Shown here piece by piece: positions 23,258-32,928 of a stretch of DNA of 64,000 nucleotides. The position numbers and the translations under genes are program-made. How positions within the stretch are numbered: the stretch's first letter is position 1; each line of letters begins with the position of its first letter. Where the stretch lies: contig QWDQ01000059.1 of the NCBI GenBank assembly GCA_003868215.1, positions 94,623 to 158,622 of the forward strand. Direction: 5' to 3'. This stretch comes from Pseudophaeomoniella oleicola (Eukaryota; Ascomycota; Eurotiomycetes; Phaeomoniellales; Phaeomoniellaceae). The notes under the pieces were generated by a model. The model was given only the letters and a program-made list of their open reading frames with translations, was not told the origin of the DNA and made no database searches.

Positions 23258-24747
23258 TCATCCCGCGGCGCTCACCATCTCAACTCTCTGACTCATCCCA
23301 CCCTTCCCTATTTCCTCCTCCCCTTTCAATTTGGTCTGAATTCCCGTACCAAGCCCTGCTCCTTTGATCCTTTCCATGATATGCTCCTCTGCTGTTCTGC
23401 CTCGCCCTGCATATCTCGGCGTCCAATCCTTTCGCTCTCCTCCACGACTCAACCCTTCTATGGGCTCCAATATCGTTTCCCGATCTGGATGCAAGAAGTA
23501 TGCAATGCAATATCTGTCTTTCTCTGCCATCCTGTTATCTTCGCTGGAGACTCTGTGCCATGTAGATTTCAGACGTCCTGCAGTAAGAAATTCTAGCATA
23601 TCCCCTATGTTGACAAGAAGCATGTCTGAAGGGGCTGGCGCAGAAAACCATGTCTCCTCTGATAGAGAGAGCGTCGGCGAAGTGTAATGCGGAGGACGGA
23701 CTTGTAACCCGGAGACTCCTGAATGCTGGAAGAGAAGCGTTAGGGTACCCCAATCGGTGTGAGGAGAAATGCGGTGGCGGGGTTGGGAAGGGCTAGACGC
23801 TATTGGTGGGTAGTGCATGATCTCAAAATTGTCGAAGTTGGGCTTGCTGTATGGATGGAAGGTGGTAAAAGTGGTCGGAGGGAGCGCAAGAGACATGGCG
23901 AGAAGGCGAAGCAGGGAGGTTGCGAAGGTATGGCAGCATTGTTGAAATTGATGAATCTCAGGACGAGAAGAGTCGAGCACTGGTGACAAAGGGGCGGAGT
24001 CTGCATCGGACGGGGTAGGCCATTTATTCATAGAAAAGGCCTCTCGTGGGTCTTTCGCCGTCTGGTATGTATTGTCGTCTGTCGTCTTCGAAGTATCTGT
24101 CCTATAGAGATACTCTGTTCAGAATGTGTACAAGTGGAACCTCGAACTGATATGAGATACTAATTCATAGGGGAAACGCCATTATTGAACTTCTTCGAAA
24201 AGCCTGTACTCTTACGGATACGGACAGGATGAAATCAAAGGTTGGCGAGGTATGTAAGTATGCGAAACATAGGGTAAGATGCCCACTGGCAGCTGAGAAC
24301 ACCGGGCTCGAGAGAAGAGCTGATACTTACGAGTAGCGGACGGGCTTGAAACCTGCATTCTTTGCAGGATTATAGGGTGCCTGTAATTTCACATCGTCGG
24401 GTTGGGCGAAGAAATCCTGTGACTGACGAACGTGCTGGTCAGGTTCACCTATTTAATTGATCGGCATTGCCATCGCATGACTTACGAGCTTGAAGATTCC
24501 GTCTATCTGACTCTGCGGGATAGAATGGTTCTTCACGAAGAAGAATCCTATATGATTAAAATACATTAATGATCAGCCAGGTTTTCGCTTGAAGGCCATA
24601 AATCGCGAGAATACAAGCAATATAGAACTCCAGTTCTAACATACCCCAGTCAGTGCACGCTTTGAGCAGTTCTTTGCTAATGCCTTGCTCATCGGTTGAG
24701 GCCAGGGAGAAGTCAATGATCGGGATTGAACCTGATGGCGCCGTCAT
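23258..24747 (-). CDS. 2-oxoglutarate/Fe(II)-dependent oxygenase (isopenicillin N synthase-like family)
   Basis: Non-haem iron oxygenase of the DIOX_N/2OG-FeII_Oxy type. Exons on the minus strand 24747-24645, 24547-24486, 24422-24331 and 24101-23258 join without frame breaks to 366 aa. The N-terminal domain reads SIPIIDFSLASTDEQG, then the WGFFFVKNHSIP segment typical of the fold. Iron ligands are visible as H200 and D202 in SPHTDWGTLTLLF and H268 in STWHRV; R282 in DRYCIAYFLHP should bind 2-oxoglutarate, with Cys-Ile in place of the usual RxS Ser. The third intron (229 nt) is longer than its neighbours. There is no clustered biosynthetic partner, so the substrate cannot be inferred. Such lone fungal members act in secondary metabolism or in nucleobase and flavonoid-like oxidation. 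Confidence 0.88.
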
Positions 24748-27252
24748 TTTGACGGCAGTACGATGAATTGTTTGCACTTTGATTCCACAGAGAGCGATGG
24801 CATGGTCACAAACTTGTCTCGATGTTGGTATGGGTTCGAATAAGTAGATAAACATAGCGATAGGATAGCAGAGCGGGCTGGCCTCCGAACTTCCCTAATG
24901 TGGGCTGCAGATACGGCTTGTGCTCGCGGGGTGTAGGTTTATGGAGTACCTATCCAAAGCCTGCACATGTGGATGCTGAACGGTGAGTCAATATGCATTG
25001 CCGTCGAGCCGTGCCATGCATGCATAGTACTTCCCATAAGAGCGGTTCCGGTACCAGGATGTCGAAATGCACAACCTTTTAGACGCTGGAGCCAGTCGAC
25101 GGCCGAATGCTAGTCATGCAGCAAGTACTCACGGCACCTTCAGACAAGAAGGTCTCTTGAGATAGGGTCAGAAATACCTTCAAGAAGCGATTCCACAGTC
25201 TGGATCGAGATGCGATAAGCGTCTCATCGCTTGTGGGTTGCCCGTCATGGGGTGCCGCACATGGATAACCCCAGGTGAAATCATCGTGCCATCTCGCAAA
25301 TTCGCATCTGTGGCAATCATAGCTTCGATCTTGAAGCATCAGCTGTAGTAGGATATCTCAGTACATTATGATCAGAACCGAATGCTGTTTGTTTCCACGC
25401 CGGCTCATCGGCCATCATGGTGTTCGGGGCTAGGCGATGGATAGACCAACAGCACCTTCCAATTCAAGCAATTCACGATGATCGCGCTTATCTCTGCCAT
25501 GCTCAAGTACTGTCGGCCCCGTCCGATCCGAACGAGGGGATAGATAGGTTGTAGCAGGACTGTAGGTATGCTTTTGAACTAGCAAGACTGGGCAATGATA
25601 AGGCTGTCTTTGTCTCTGTACCAATGTAGTCTTCTCTGGCTAGATGAAGACGGCCAGTTCGATCCATTGAGCCAGATCCAAAGTGACTTCGCTAGATGGT
25701 CCGTAGCTTGGACCTACATTTACCTCCCGAGCTAATTTAGTGACAGTCGTCGTGTCGCGTGCTTGCATTCCCATCGGAGGAGTCCCCTGTTTAGGCGTAC
25801 AATCAAGGCTGCCAACTGAAAGTATGTGTTCCGTATGCGAGATTTGATCACACCCAAAGTATTAGCTAGCGCTCTACCTCGAACGAACCGCAATGTATGG
25901 AGATAAGCAATTGGAAGCTTTCTTTCAAGCAAATACCTATGTTTGCCTAGCACGCTAGAGAGCAGCTCGGCAGATTATGCTTACCTCGAGTAGTAGAATG
26001 GCCTTTGCTTTTTGTCGAGTTGCCACCTATGTATGTACTACGATACACCTATGTTGGCCGTTCCCGTCGGAGAGGCCGTTCATTCGCCAAGATGAAGGAG
26101 GATCGTCGAGAAATAGACCAGGCTCGCTTGATGAGAACCTGGACATGTTGGAAAGTGGATGATGAACGATGGGCCAATAGTCACCAATTCTCCATACTAT
26201 GATGTGGCGTCCCTCCAGGTATCGTTTCCAGAAGTTCTAGGTAAGCACGGAGTACTTGTCCATTACATAGTACTTCTACACCCGGAAGCCACCCGTCGTT
26301 TCTTTGTCTCCAGCTTTTGTCCACTTCAACGCGCGATGTACAGTAGTGGACCGGTGCTATCGTGGCATACAGAATGTGGTACATCAAGTGAATATCAGAC
26401 AAGCGTGGAGTACTTTCATTCATTCATCGTTACAGCGTCTGATCCATGACTTTCACGTGTTGTGTACCCTTGTCCTGTCCTGTCCTGTCGTACCTGTAGT
26501 ACCTGTAGCTGGTATGTAGATAAAATACGAGGCATAATTACTTTTGTATAATTACTTTATATGGGCTTGATGAAAGTTCACTAACTTAGGTCGCCTAAAG
26601 AATCGTTCTGGAATGCCTGGAAGAACTTGAAATAGGTGTGGCATGGGATGCCAAGGTGACCTAATGGTGCTAGTACTATTACCTATCTGCTGTATTTCCC
26701 TTGGCACTTATCTACCTTACCTTAGTTAAGGGCCCTTATCATGATAGCCCCTCGCAAGCCCACTCACCCATCTCGCATACCTCGATACCCATAAAGACCC
26801 ATGTCATTAGCAGCAGTCGCTATCTCTCATGGGGCCCCCTAAATCAATGGTTTGCCTCTCGGCCATACCGCATGGGGGATGTAGTGAGACTGCTGAGGCT
26901 ACTGGACTCCCACCCTTATCAGCCTTTCCGCTCCCGGGCCTCTCTTCGGCCAATGATTGGTTCTTGCTGAAATCGAGGTCGCATCGATCGAAATCACCTA
27001 CTAGGCCTGGTTCACCTGTCGGAAGTCGCCTCGCTCCATTGTTTGATCTATTGTAGGTAGTACACCCTGCGAGCCTGCGCAGCTGGACGGACCCTCTGTG
27101 CCCCTACTTATAGACACCCCCATCCTCGCGAAAATCATCAAGTGTTTTGCTCTCACAAGAGATCGCTTGACTTGAGCTCGGATTCAATCCCCTCACATCC
27201 CCAGAAAAGTCCACCTTGAGTCCTAGCAAGTACCCATCCTTTGCTCCTCAAG
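24748..27252. other. 2.5-kb gene-poor spacer
   Basis: No complete gene can be supported. Short open stretches on the minus strand around 25.1-25.45 kb read like protein in more than one frame (for example ATDANLRDGTMISP and GVIHVRHPMTGNPQAMRRL) but are closed by stops, so a decayed gene fragment is possible. A small CCTGT-type tandem repeat lies at 26470-26489. The right end must contain the permease promoter. Several GTAGGTA motifs occur. Confidence 0.4.
26470..26489 (+). repeat. short TGTCC pentamer repeat
   Basis: Four units of TGTCC in tandem in the gene-poor spacer, followed by two copies of a TACCTGTAG motif. There is no functional indication. Confidence 0.7.
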
Positions 27253-28833
27253 ATGTCCGAATACGCTGAGAAGTATGCAAACGAGAAAGATGTGGAGGCT
27301 GCCAAGGAGCCGACTGTGAGCGAGGACAGCGCTGGCGTTGTGGTTGATGAGATTCACCGTACGCGCCAGATCCAAGACTCGTTCGTGGTCCTCAAGAAGC
27401 TGCGCCAGGCAGAAGAATGGATGGACAGGAAACTGGGAGGAGCCGGCTACGTCGAGACTCAGGGTATTGATCGGATCCCTGAAGAAGCCAAGAAGCCTCC
27501 CTCAATCTGGAACGCCTATCTCATGTGGTCTTCCGTGACCATGCACGTTGGTACCATCCCCTTGGGAGTTCTTGGTCCCGAATTTGGACTCAACTTCAAG
27601 CAATCCATGTCCGCCGTTGTCGTTGGTATCTGCACCGGTGCATTGTTCTCCGCTTACACTGGAACACTCGGTCCTAAACTCGGTCTTCGTCAGATCGCTA
27701 CATCGAGATACTCGTTCGGTTTCTGGGGCGCAAAGCTTTGCTCTGTGCTTAATGTCGTCGTCGGTGCTGGTTTCGCCGTCGTCAACACTGTCGTCGTTGG
27801 TCAGATCCTCTCAGCTGTTTCAGACTACAACATGTCTATCGCCGTTGGCTGTGTGATTACTGCGATCATATCCTATGTCCTGTCAATGTTCGGATTCCGC
27901 TTGATTCACAGCTTTGAAAAATACTCGTGGATTGTTGCCTTCATCCTGTTCATTGTTCTCTACGCACAAGCTGGCCCGCACGCCAGCATCCACGCTGCAG
28001 GAGAAGCCACCGGTCTTGCAGGAGCAGGTACTTGGTTGTCGTACATGTCAGTCCAATTCTCCAGCGCATCCGGGTGGTGCTCAATGGCTGCCGACTACTA
28101 CTGCAACTACCCCAAGAACACCAGCAAGGCCAAGATCTTCGGTCTCACCTGGTTGGGAATTATCGTCCCTACCCTCTTTACTACCTTCCTTGGTGTCGTT
28201 CTGGGCAATGCTGCTATCCTCGGCGAATACCCACCTTACGCTGATGCCTATGAGAACCATGGTCTCGGTGGTCTACTCTTGACCGCCTGGCATCCAATTG
28301 GCTGGTCGAAATTCGCCCTTGTTATATGCATGTTCACCGTTTGCGGCAATAACATCGCAATCAACTACTCGTCCGGTCTCTCCATCCAACTCCTCGGCCA
28401 CTGGTTCCACGCCATCCCCCGCTTCATTTGGTCCTTCCTGGTCGCGCTCGTGATCGCCATCCTCGCCATCGCCGGCCGCTCCTCGCTCTCCACCATCGTC
28501 AGCAACTTCGTCTCCTTACTCGGTTACTGGGCCGTCGCCTTCACTTTCATCCTGCTGCTCGAAGACGTATGGTTCCGCCGCCGTGACGGCTACGACCTGC
28601 ACGCGTGGGACCAGCCACACAAGCTTCCCTGGGGCGCTGCCGCCACCTTCACCCTGATCGCTGCCTACTGCGGTGGCGGTGTTCCGGGCATGAGCCAGAC
28701 GTGGTACGTCGGTCCCATCGCCGCCAAATTCGGCGCCTTCGGTGGTGATGTCGGTATCTACATGAGCGGTGCCATCACCCTCCTCTTGTACCCTATTCTC
28801 CGAACCTTGGAGAAGAAGTATACCGGACGGTAA
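27253..28833 (+). CDS. NCS1 family purine-cytosine permease
   Basis: Plasma-membrane nucleobase:proton symporter of the Fcy2/FcyB branch, taking up cytosine, adenine, guanine or hypoxanthine. The gene is a single exon of 526 aa from ATG 27253, the normal family length. A hydrophilic N terminus of about 85 residues is followed by about twelve hydrophobic segments. Recognisable blocks are WNAYLMWSSVTMHVGTIPLGVLGPEFGL (split here as WNAYLMWSS and IPLGVLGPEFGL), ATSRYSFGFWGAKL, FGFRLIHSFEKYSW, SGWCSMAADYYCNYP and CGNNIAINYSSGLSIQLLG (the substrate-site helix region). The C terminus ends in LRTLEKKYTGR. The absence of introns contrasts with its neighbours. The exact nucleobase preference cannot be read from sequence. 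Confidence 0.9.
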   Translation: MSEYAEKYANEKDVEAAKEPTVSEDSAGVVVDEIHRTRQIQDSFVVLKKLRQAEEWMDRKLGGAGYVETQGIDRIPEEAKKPPSIWNAYLMWSSVTMHVGTIPLGVLGPEFGLNFKQSMSAVVVGICTGALFSAYTGTLGPKLGLRQIATSRYSFGFWGAKLCSVLNVVVGAGFAVVNTVVVGQILSAVSDYNMSIAVGCVITAIISYVLSMFGFRLIHSFEKYSWIVAFILFIVLYAQAGPHASIHAAGEATGLAGAGTWLSYMSVQFSSASGWCSMAADYYCNYPKNTSKAKIFGLTWLGIIVPTLFTTFLGVVLGNAAILGEYPPYADAYENHGLGGLLLTAWHPIGWSKFALVICMFTVCGNNIAINYSSGLSIQLLGHWFHAIPRFIWSFLVALVIAILAIAGRSSLSTIVSNFVSLLGYWAVAFTFILLLEDVWFRRRDGYDLHAWDQPHKLPWGAAATFTLIAAYCGGGVPGMSQTWYVGPIAAKFGAFGGDVGIYMSGAITLLLYPILRTLEKKYTGR

Positions 28834-29248
28834 AACATTTTGTTCTTTTTTTAGAGAGACAAACACGAATTGTAAAAAGGAAGGGTTGGCAGCAGATATT
28901 CGAGTGTTCTTATGAATTTTTTTTCATTTTAAGGGCCTTCTTTTAGGGATATACTCAGGTAGAACGACGAAAGAAAAGAATATATGTTTACTACCTACTT
29001 AATATATGAAAAACTTCACAAAAATCTATTATTCCCAATTCAATAATTGTTTTTGCGGTCTCAACGGCATGTAAGGTATGTAGGTATCTAGATATGTAAG
29101 GTAAGGGTATCTGTACAGATATATTGGGATAGATGAGTACCTAAGTCTGATTTTTGGTGTTTTTGGTCTGCAGTTGTGCACCGACCTGTTTCCTCTACCT
29201 GTTGCTTGGCAGGGTAGAAGGGGAGGAGGATATAAAAAATAGTGTTCG
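28834..29248. other. convergent 3' region between permease and 801-aa gene
   Basis: About 415 bases that are AT-rich just after the permease, with T runs near 28848 and 28918 that could serve 3'-end formation. GTAGGTA-like motifs occur at 28993 and 29070-29100. No gene is seen. Confidence 0.5.
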
Positions 29249-31654
29249 TTAGTATTCATCTGTCATGTGACGAGGTCGTTTGTTTAGAGAGGAGGAAGAA
29301 GGAGACGAGGATTCATGAAATGGTCTGAAAGATCGATCCCAAAAGGCAGGCACGAGAGTTGGTATCATGGTCCATGACTCTTTTCCTCGCTTCCTCTCCC
29401 TCTCTGCCGTCGCTGTCGTGGTTACTCCCGACCGTGGCATTTGACCATCTCCATCGCCAGCATCATCGTGTCTCACCAGCCTACCCCAGCTCTGTCCTTG
29501 AACCCATTCTTTGTCTTTATCGTACTTGGGGATACCACCACCGTGTTCGGAGCCGGCCATGGTCACGACGACGGCTTCGTCGGCGGCGCGCCATTGCATA
29601 GGGGACTCGGCGGAGCGTTTGGAGGAAATGAGGTAGAGGGCAAGGTAGATGTGGGGAATCAGTTCGGCGAAGGAAGTTATCTTGAGGATAACGGGGAGGA
29701 AGTGATAGGAGGAGGTTCCGGTTGAGACGTGGCCGCTATTATAGGCTTCTGAAGACTGCCGAGATTGATGGGTGCTGATGGCAGGATCGGTAGTAGTGGC
29801 TGTAGGCATGGCAAATGGTGCAGGTGAAGGAGGTGTTGCTGGGAACTCTAGAAATACGCGGGATGACCATCCCATGGTGCCCGACGTGAATTGCTTCTGA
29901 AGAGAGCTGTAGAAATCGAGAAACTCTGAAATGGTCCAGAGATACTCATCTTCTTGTTGACTAGCCAAAGAGAGCAGATGATGAAACCTTTCCTCAGAGG
30001 CAACAGAGTCGGTTGTGTTTGACTTGTTCACACGGTCTGTTAATTCCGGACCCAATTTCACGTTCCATCTCTCTTGCCATTGCTTGTCTGTCAAACGACT
30101 ATTCCTGAGTCTACGACGAGCGTCTCGAATGGCAGCGATGCCTTGTCTTCTCTGCTCAGCCGATGAAAGATCCGAAGCCACGGTGATGGGTAGCAACCAA
30201 TAGCCACGTTCGTGAGTGGCTACGAGTCGGGACATGGAGAGAGGTTGGAAGCGGACAGGAAAGGGTGTTTCTTTGGCAATTCGTGAAAGGGCAGGAGTTA
30301 GATGCGTCGTGGGAAATTGAGAGACGGACGTCGGAGGCGGAGGAGGAAAAACGGTACGAGGAAGGCTCAGAATAGGCTCAAAAACTTCTGAAACGAAAGT
30401 TGTGGTCCTCCGCTCCTGTCGGGTCTGATGGATCTGGGAGTGTCGGTCTTGTACTGACGATGGCGACGTATGCCCCGGCGCTGGTTCTGCTTTGTTTGAG
30501 GATTCCGAGAAAGCTGTACGATGAGAGGGTGAACTAGAACTGGTGTGAGCAGGTGTGGTCAGATCTACATGCTCTGGCTCCTTCGCTGGCGTGTCCAGAT
30601 GTGACGGCGTTGGGCCCATGCCTCTCTGTGACGGCGACTCCGTTGAGTCTGTTGACTGACTCAACTGGCTTGTGGAAGAATCCACCGAGGTATCATAGTC
30701 GTAGTCTCTATTCGCAAGGAAGAAGCAAGATGATTGGTGTACAGGGCCAGGCGTCTGGGGTCCTGGGCCCTCATGGGTTGGAACGGACTCAGAGCTCGGA
30801 AAATTGCTCTCACTACTCTCCAATATGTCATGCCGAAGAGACTTTTCTAGAGACCCACCAGAGGGAATCAACGACGCTGCGCGTAGACCAGCAGGATCTG
30901 AATGTAGAAGACCTTCGAGGACTTCCCATCTTTCTTCATGCTGTGAATGCCCGGTAGCTTCTAGTCGCCTCTTCTTGCGCCGAAAGACTCCGCCTGGACT
31001 ACTCCCAACTGCATTGCTACTACCTTGGGAGTCGGGAACAATGCTAGCTGGCGTACCCGAAAGGGATGAATCAGAATGGGAACGTTTCTTCGCGGAGAGT
31101 GAATGAACATGAGCATGAGGCCTCGCCACGGGTGACGCAGTTCTCGGACGCTGGGGTGGCTCAGGGGTACAAAATGCTTGTATTTCGTTTCGTCTATGCT
31201 GTCGATCACGCAATGGATTCCTATATGGTGGATTGACTGCTCTAGTCTCAGGCGCCTGCAGGGGTGGGAAGTTACCAAGCCACCGAAAAGAACGATGACT
31301 CGTAGGAGATGGTCGTGAACCTGATTCCTGGCGTGATGAATGACTAGAATGCTCTTCACTCGATATCAGGTGTTCAGCTGAGGATGGTGGGGGTAGATTA
31401 CTCGTCTTCGGCATCGATCGTCTGCCTGATGGTGCCTCGAAGCGCTGAGGTGTCCTCCATTCAGATTGCCCTCTACTTGAAGCGGGTTTAGTCCTTAATC
31501 CAACGCCTTCGCGAACCAGAGCATCGGCAGGATATACGCATATACGTTTGGCAGGTTCAAAGCCAGCGATAGCAGCGGCCTGGGCTGCATATCGTTCATC
31601 ATCTAATCGTGTACAGGGTGCCCCAATGTGAACTAGGATTTCATTGCGTTCCAT
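29249..31654 (-). CDS. hypothetical protein, 801 aa, mostly disordered
   Basis: No family is recognised. A single open frame runs from ATG 31654 to the stop at 29249. The N-terminal 45 residues (NEILVHIGAPCTRLDDERYAAQAAAI...) look conserved and ordered, and then about 400 residues are rich in Ser, Pro, His and Arg with many RxxS sites. A second ordered segment of about 190 residues begins near FVSEVFEPILSLPRTVFPPP and includes RLVATHERGYWLLP, DARRRLRNSRLTDKQWQERWNV and the aromatic EYLWTISEFLDFYSSLQ. A hydrophobic segment (SYHFLPVILKITSFAELIPHIYLALYLISS) follows, and the C terminus is polar. This two-block pattern with a disordered middle suggests a scaffold or regulatory protein, but that is only inference. 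Coding status is supported by length and composition. Confidence 0.72.
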   Translation of the reverse strand: MERNEILVHIGAPCTRLDDERYAAQAAAIAGFEPAKRICVYPADALVREGVGLRTKPASSRGQSEWRTPQRFEAPSGRRSMPKTSNLPPPSSAEHLISSEEHSSHSSRQESGSRPSPTSHRSFRWLGNFPPLQAPETRAVNPPYRNPLRDRQHRRNEIQAFCTPEPPQRPRTASPVARPHAHVHSLSAKKRSHSDSSLSGTPASIVPDSQGSSNAVGSSPGGVFRRKKRRLEATGHSQHEERWEVLEGLLHSDPAGLRAASLIPSGGSLEKSLRHDILESSESNFPSSESVPTHEGPGPQTPGPVHQSSCFFLANRDYDYDTSVDSSTSQLSQSTDSTESPSQRGMGPTPSHLDTPAKEPEHVDLTTPAHTSSSSPSHRTAFSESSNKAEPAPGHTSPSSVQDRHSQIHQTRQERRTTTFVSEVFEPILSLPRTVFPPPPPTSVSQFPTTHLTPALSRIAKETPFPVRFQPLSMSRLVATHERGYWLLPITVASDLSSAEQRRQGIAAIRDARRRLRNSRLTDKQWQERWNVKLGPELTDRVNKSNTTDSVASEERFHHLLSLASQQEDEYLWTISEFLDFYSSLQKQFTSGTMGWSSRVFLEFPATPPSPAPFAMPTATTTDPAISTHQSRQSSEAYNSGHVSTGTSSYHFLPVILKITSFAELIPHIYLALYLISSKRSAESPMQWRAADEAVVVTMAGSEHGGGIPKYDKDKEWVQGQSWGRLVRHDDAGDGDGQMPRSGVTTTATAERERKRGKESWTMIPTLVPAFWDRSFRPFHESSSPSSSSLNKRPRHMTDEY

Positions 31655-32928
31655 GATAACATTGACTCATTGTATAGCATGGCGCTATTATATCCATGAT
31701 GGAGAACGTATATCGCTAGGTTGACTGAAATGTCTATAACGTTTGCTTGAGTGTACAATTAGAAGAGTTGCACGGTCAAAGTTTGAAGATATTTCGGGTC
31801 GTCGCGTTTCGCCTTACCGTAGCAACGGAATCGTATTTGGGGCACGGAAACAAAATAAAAACTTCGGAGATACATGCTACACAGATGTTTTGTTCGGCAA
31901 AGAAAGATATATCGGCACCGGCAGGATGCCATCCTCCAGAAACAAGATCTTTGGGGCTCCCGCCTCGTCTTCCATATGATGTAGTGAATATTAACATGGA
32001 CAGTCTGACGTCGGATTTTTCTATCTTGAAATGGTCTCTCCGTCCCAATATCCTATATCGCCCTGTATACGGTTCCTCTCATCCTTCCGGGCAGGTATAT
32101 CTGTTCGATCGAGTGCGTGCAAGGGAAGAAGATGTGTTTCCTGACGAGAAATCCTTTGGACAAAGGCGTGTTGTGTAAGCAATACTTGGGAGTATGCAGG
32201 GCGAACAGGATGGCTTCTGGCATCTGATTGCTCATTAGTACTGGGGCAACGAGAGCGAGTTAATGGGGACATTTACTCCTCTGAGCAGACCTCAAGCGCC
32301 TGTCTCCGTATCTAATCGTGGCTATGATTGCACATACTGCAAGCACCGAGGCAATAATGCCGAAGATGATGTTCGTTGTCACATCAGCCGATAACTTGGT
32401 ATGGTTCGGCATCCTTTCAGGGTAAGACGTACTGGTAGGGGAGGCAGCCTTCCAACAGTTCACTCCACGGCTTCTCTTTCTGATGCTGAAAGTCCAACAT
32501 TTAGTGTAAGGCAAGACGCAGCCTTTTTAATGTCATAAATGTTTACAGCACCATATTCATCACAGAAACATCCCTCGCCACGACGGGCATGCTCTTTCAA
32601 GGTGCTGAGCGAGGACCCAAGAGCTGATTGGCTGCTCAGCGACAGCACCGTGAATGTCACAGCGCCCCCCTTGGCAAGCCAACAAGCACAAGCATAAGCA
32701 CAAGCACGAGCACCCTGAATATCAATACTCTCGACCTTGGAATTGAGGCCGCCACTCAGCCTCACATCGATGTCATGACCTCGACTCAACGATCTTTACG
32801 TTCTTCCATCATGGGTCCTGGATATTCTGTTTTCCTACAAATCGAATCGGATTGGCATGGCAGCTATCGCTTAATGCAAATTAGACAGTGTATCGAGCTC
32901 TGTTCTCGCTCGAACCTATTTACAGAAG
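31655..32928. other. intergenic region upstream of homeodomain regulator
   Basis: About 1.27 kb between two divergent starts. It contains one possible small minus-strand gene (listed separately) and otherwise no supportable coding region. Plus-strand frames at 31747-32178 and 32628-32969 have no domain match; the latter overlaps the first exon proposed for the homeodomain gene in another frame. Confidence 0.4.
32260..32412 (-). CDS. possible small single-pass membrane protein
   Basis: Tentative. A 50-residue frame (MPNHTKLSADVTT, then a hydrophobic stretch IIFGIIASVLAVCAIIA, then basic IRYGDRRLRS) looks like a short type-I or tail-like membrane segment followed by positive residues. The frame is open about 100 bases farther upstream without ATG, so a spliced longer protein is possible. 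No family was recognised and the sequence may simply be noncoding. Confidence 0.22.
   Translation of the reverse strand: MPNHTKLSADVTTNIIFGIIASVLAVCAIIATIRYGDRRLRSAQRSKCPH

Noticed and set aside
23258-24747. Biosynthetic gene cluster around the 2OG oxygenase
   Set aside because: The neighbours are complex I subunit, a nucleoporin and a permease; no synthase, P450 or cluster regulator is nearby.
24825-24845. GGTTCGAAT word resembling a tRNA T-loop
   Set aside because: The following bases do not complete the stem, and no acceptor stem or A-box was found at the right distance.
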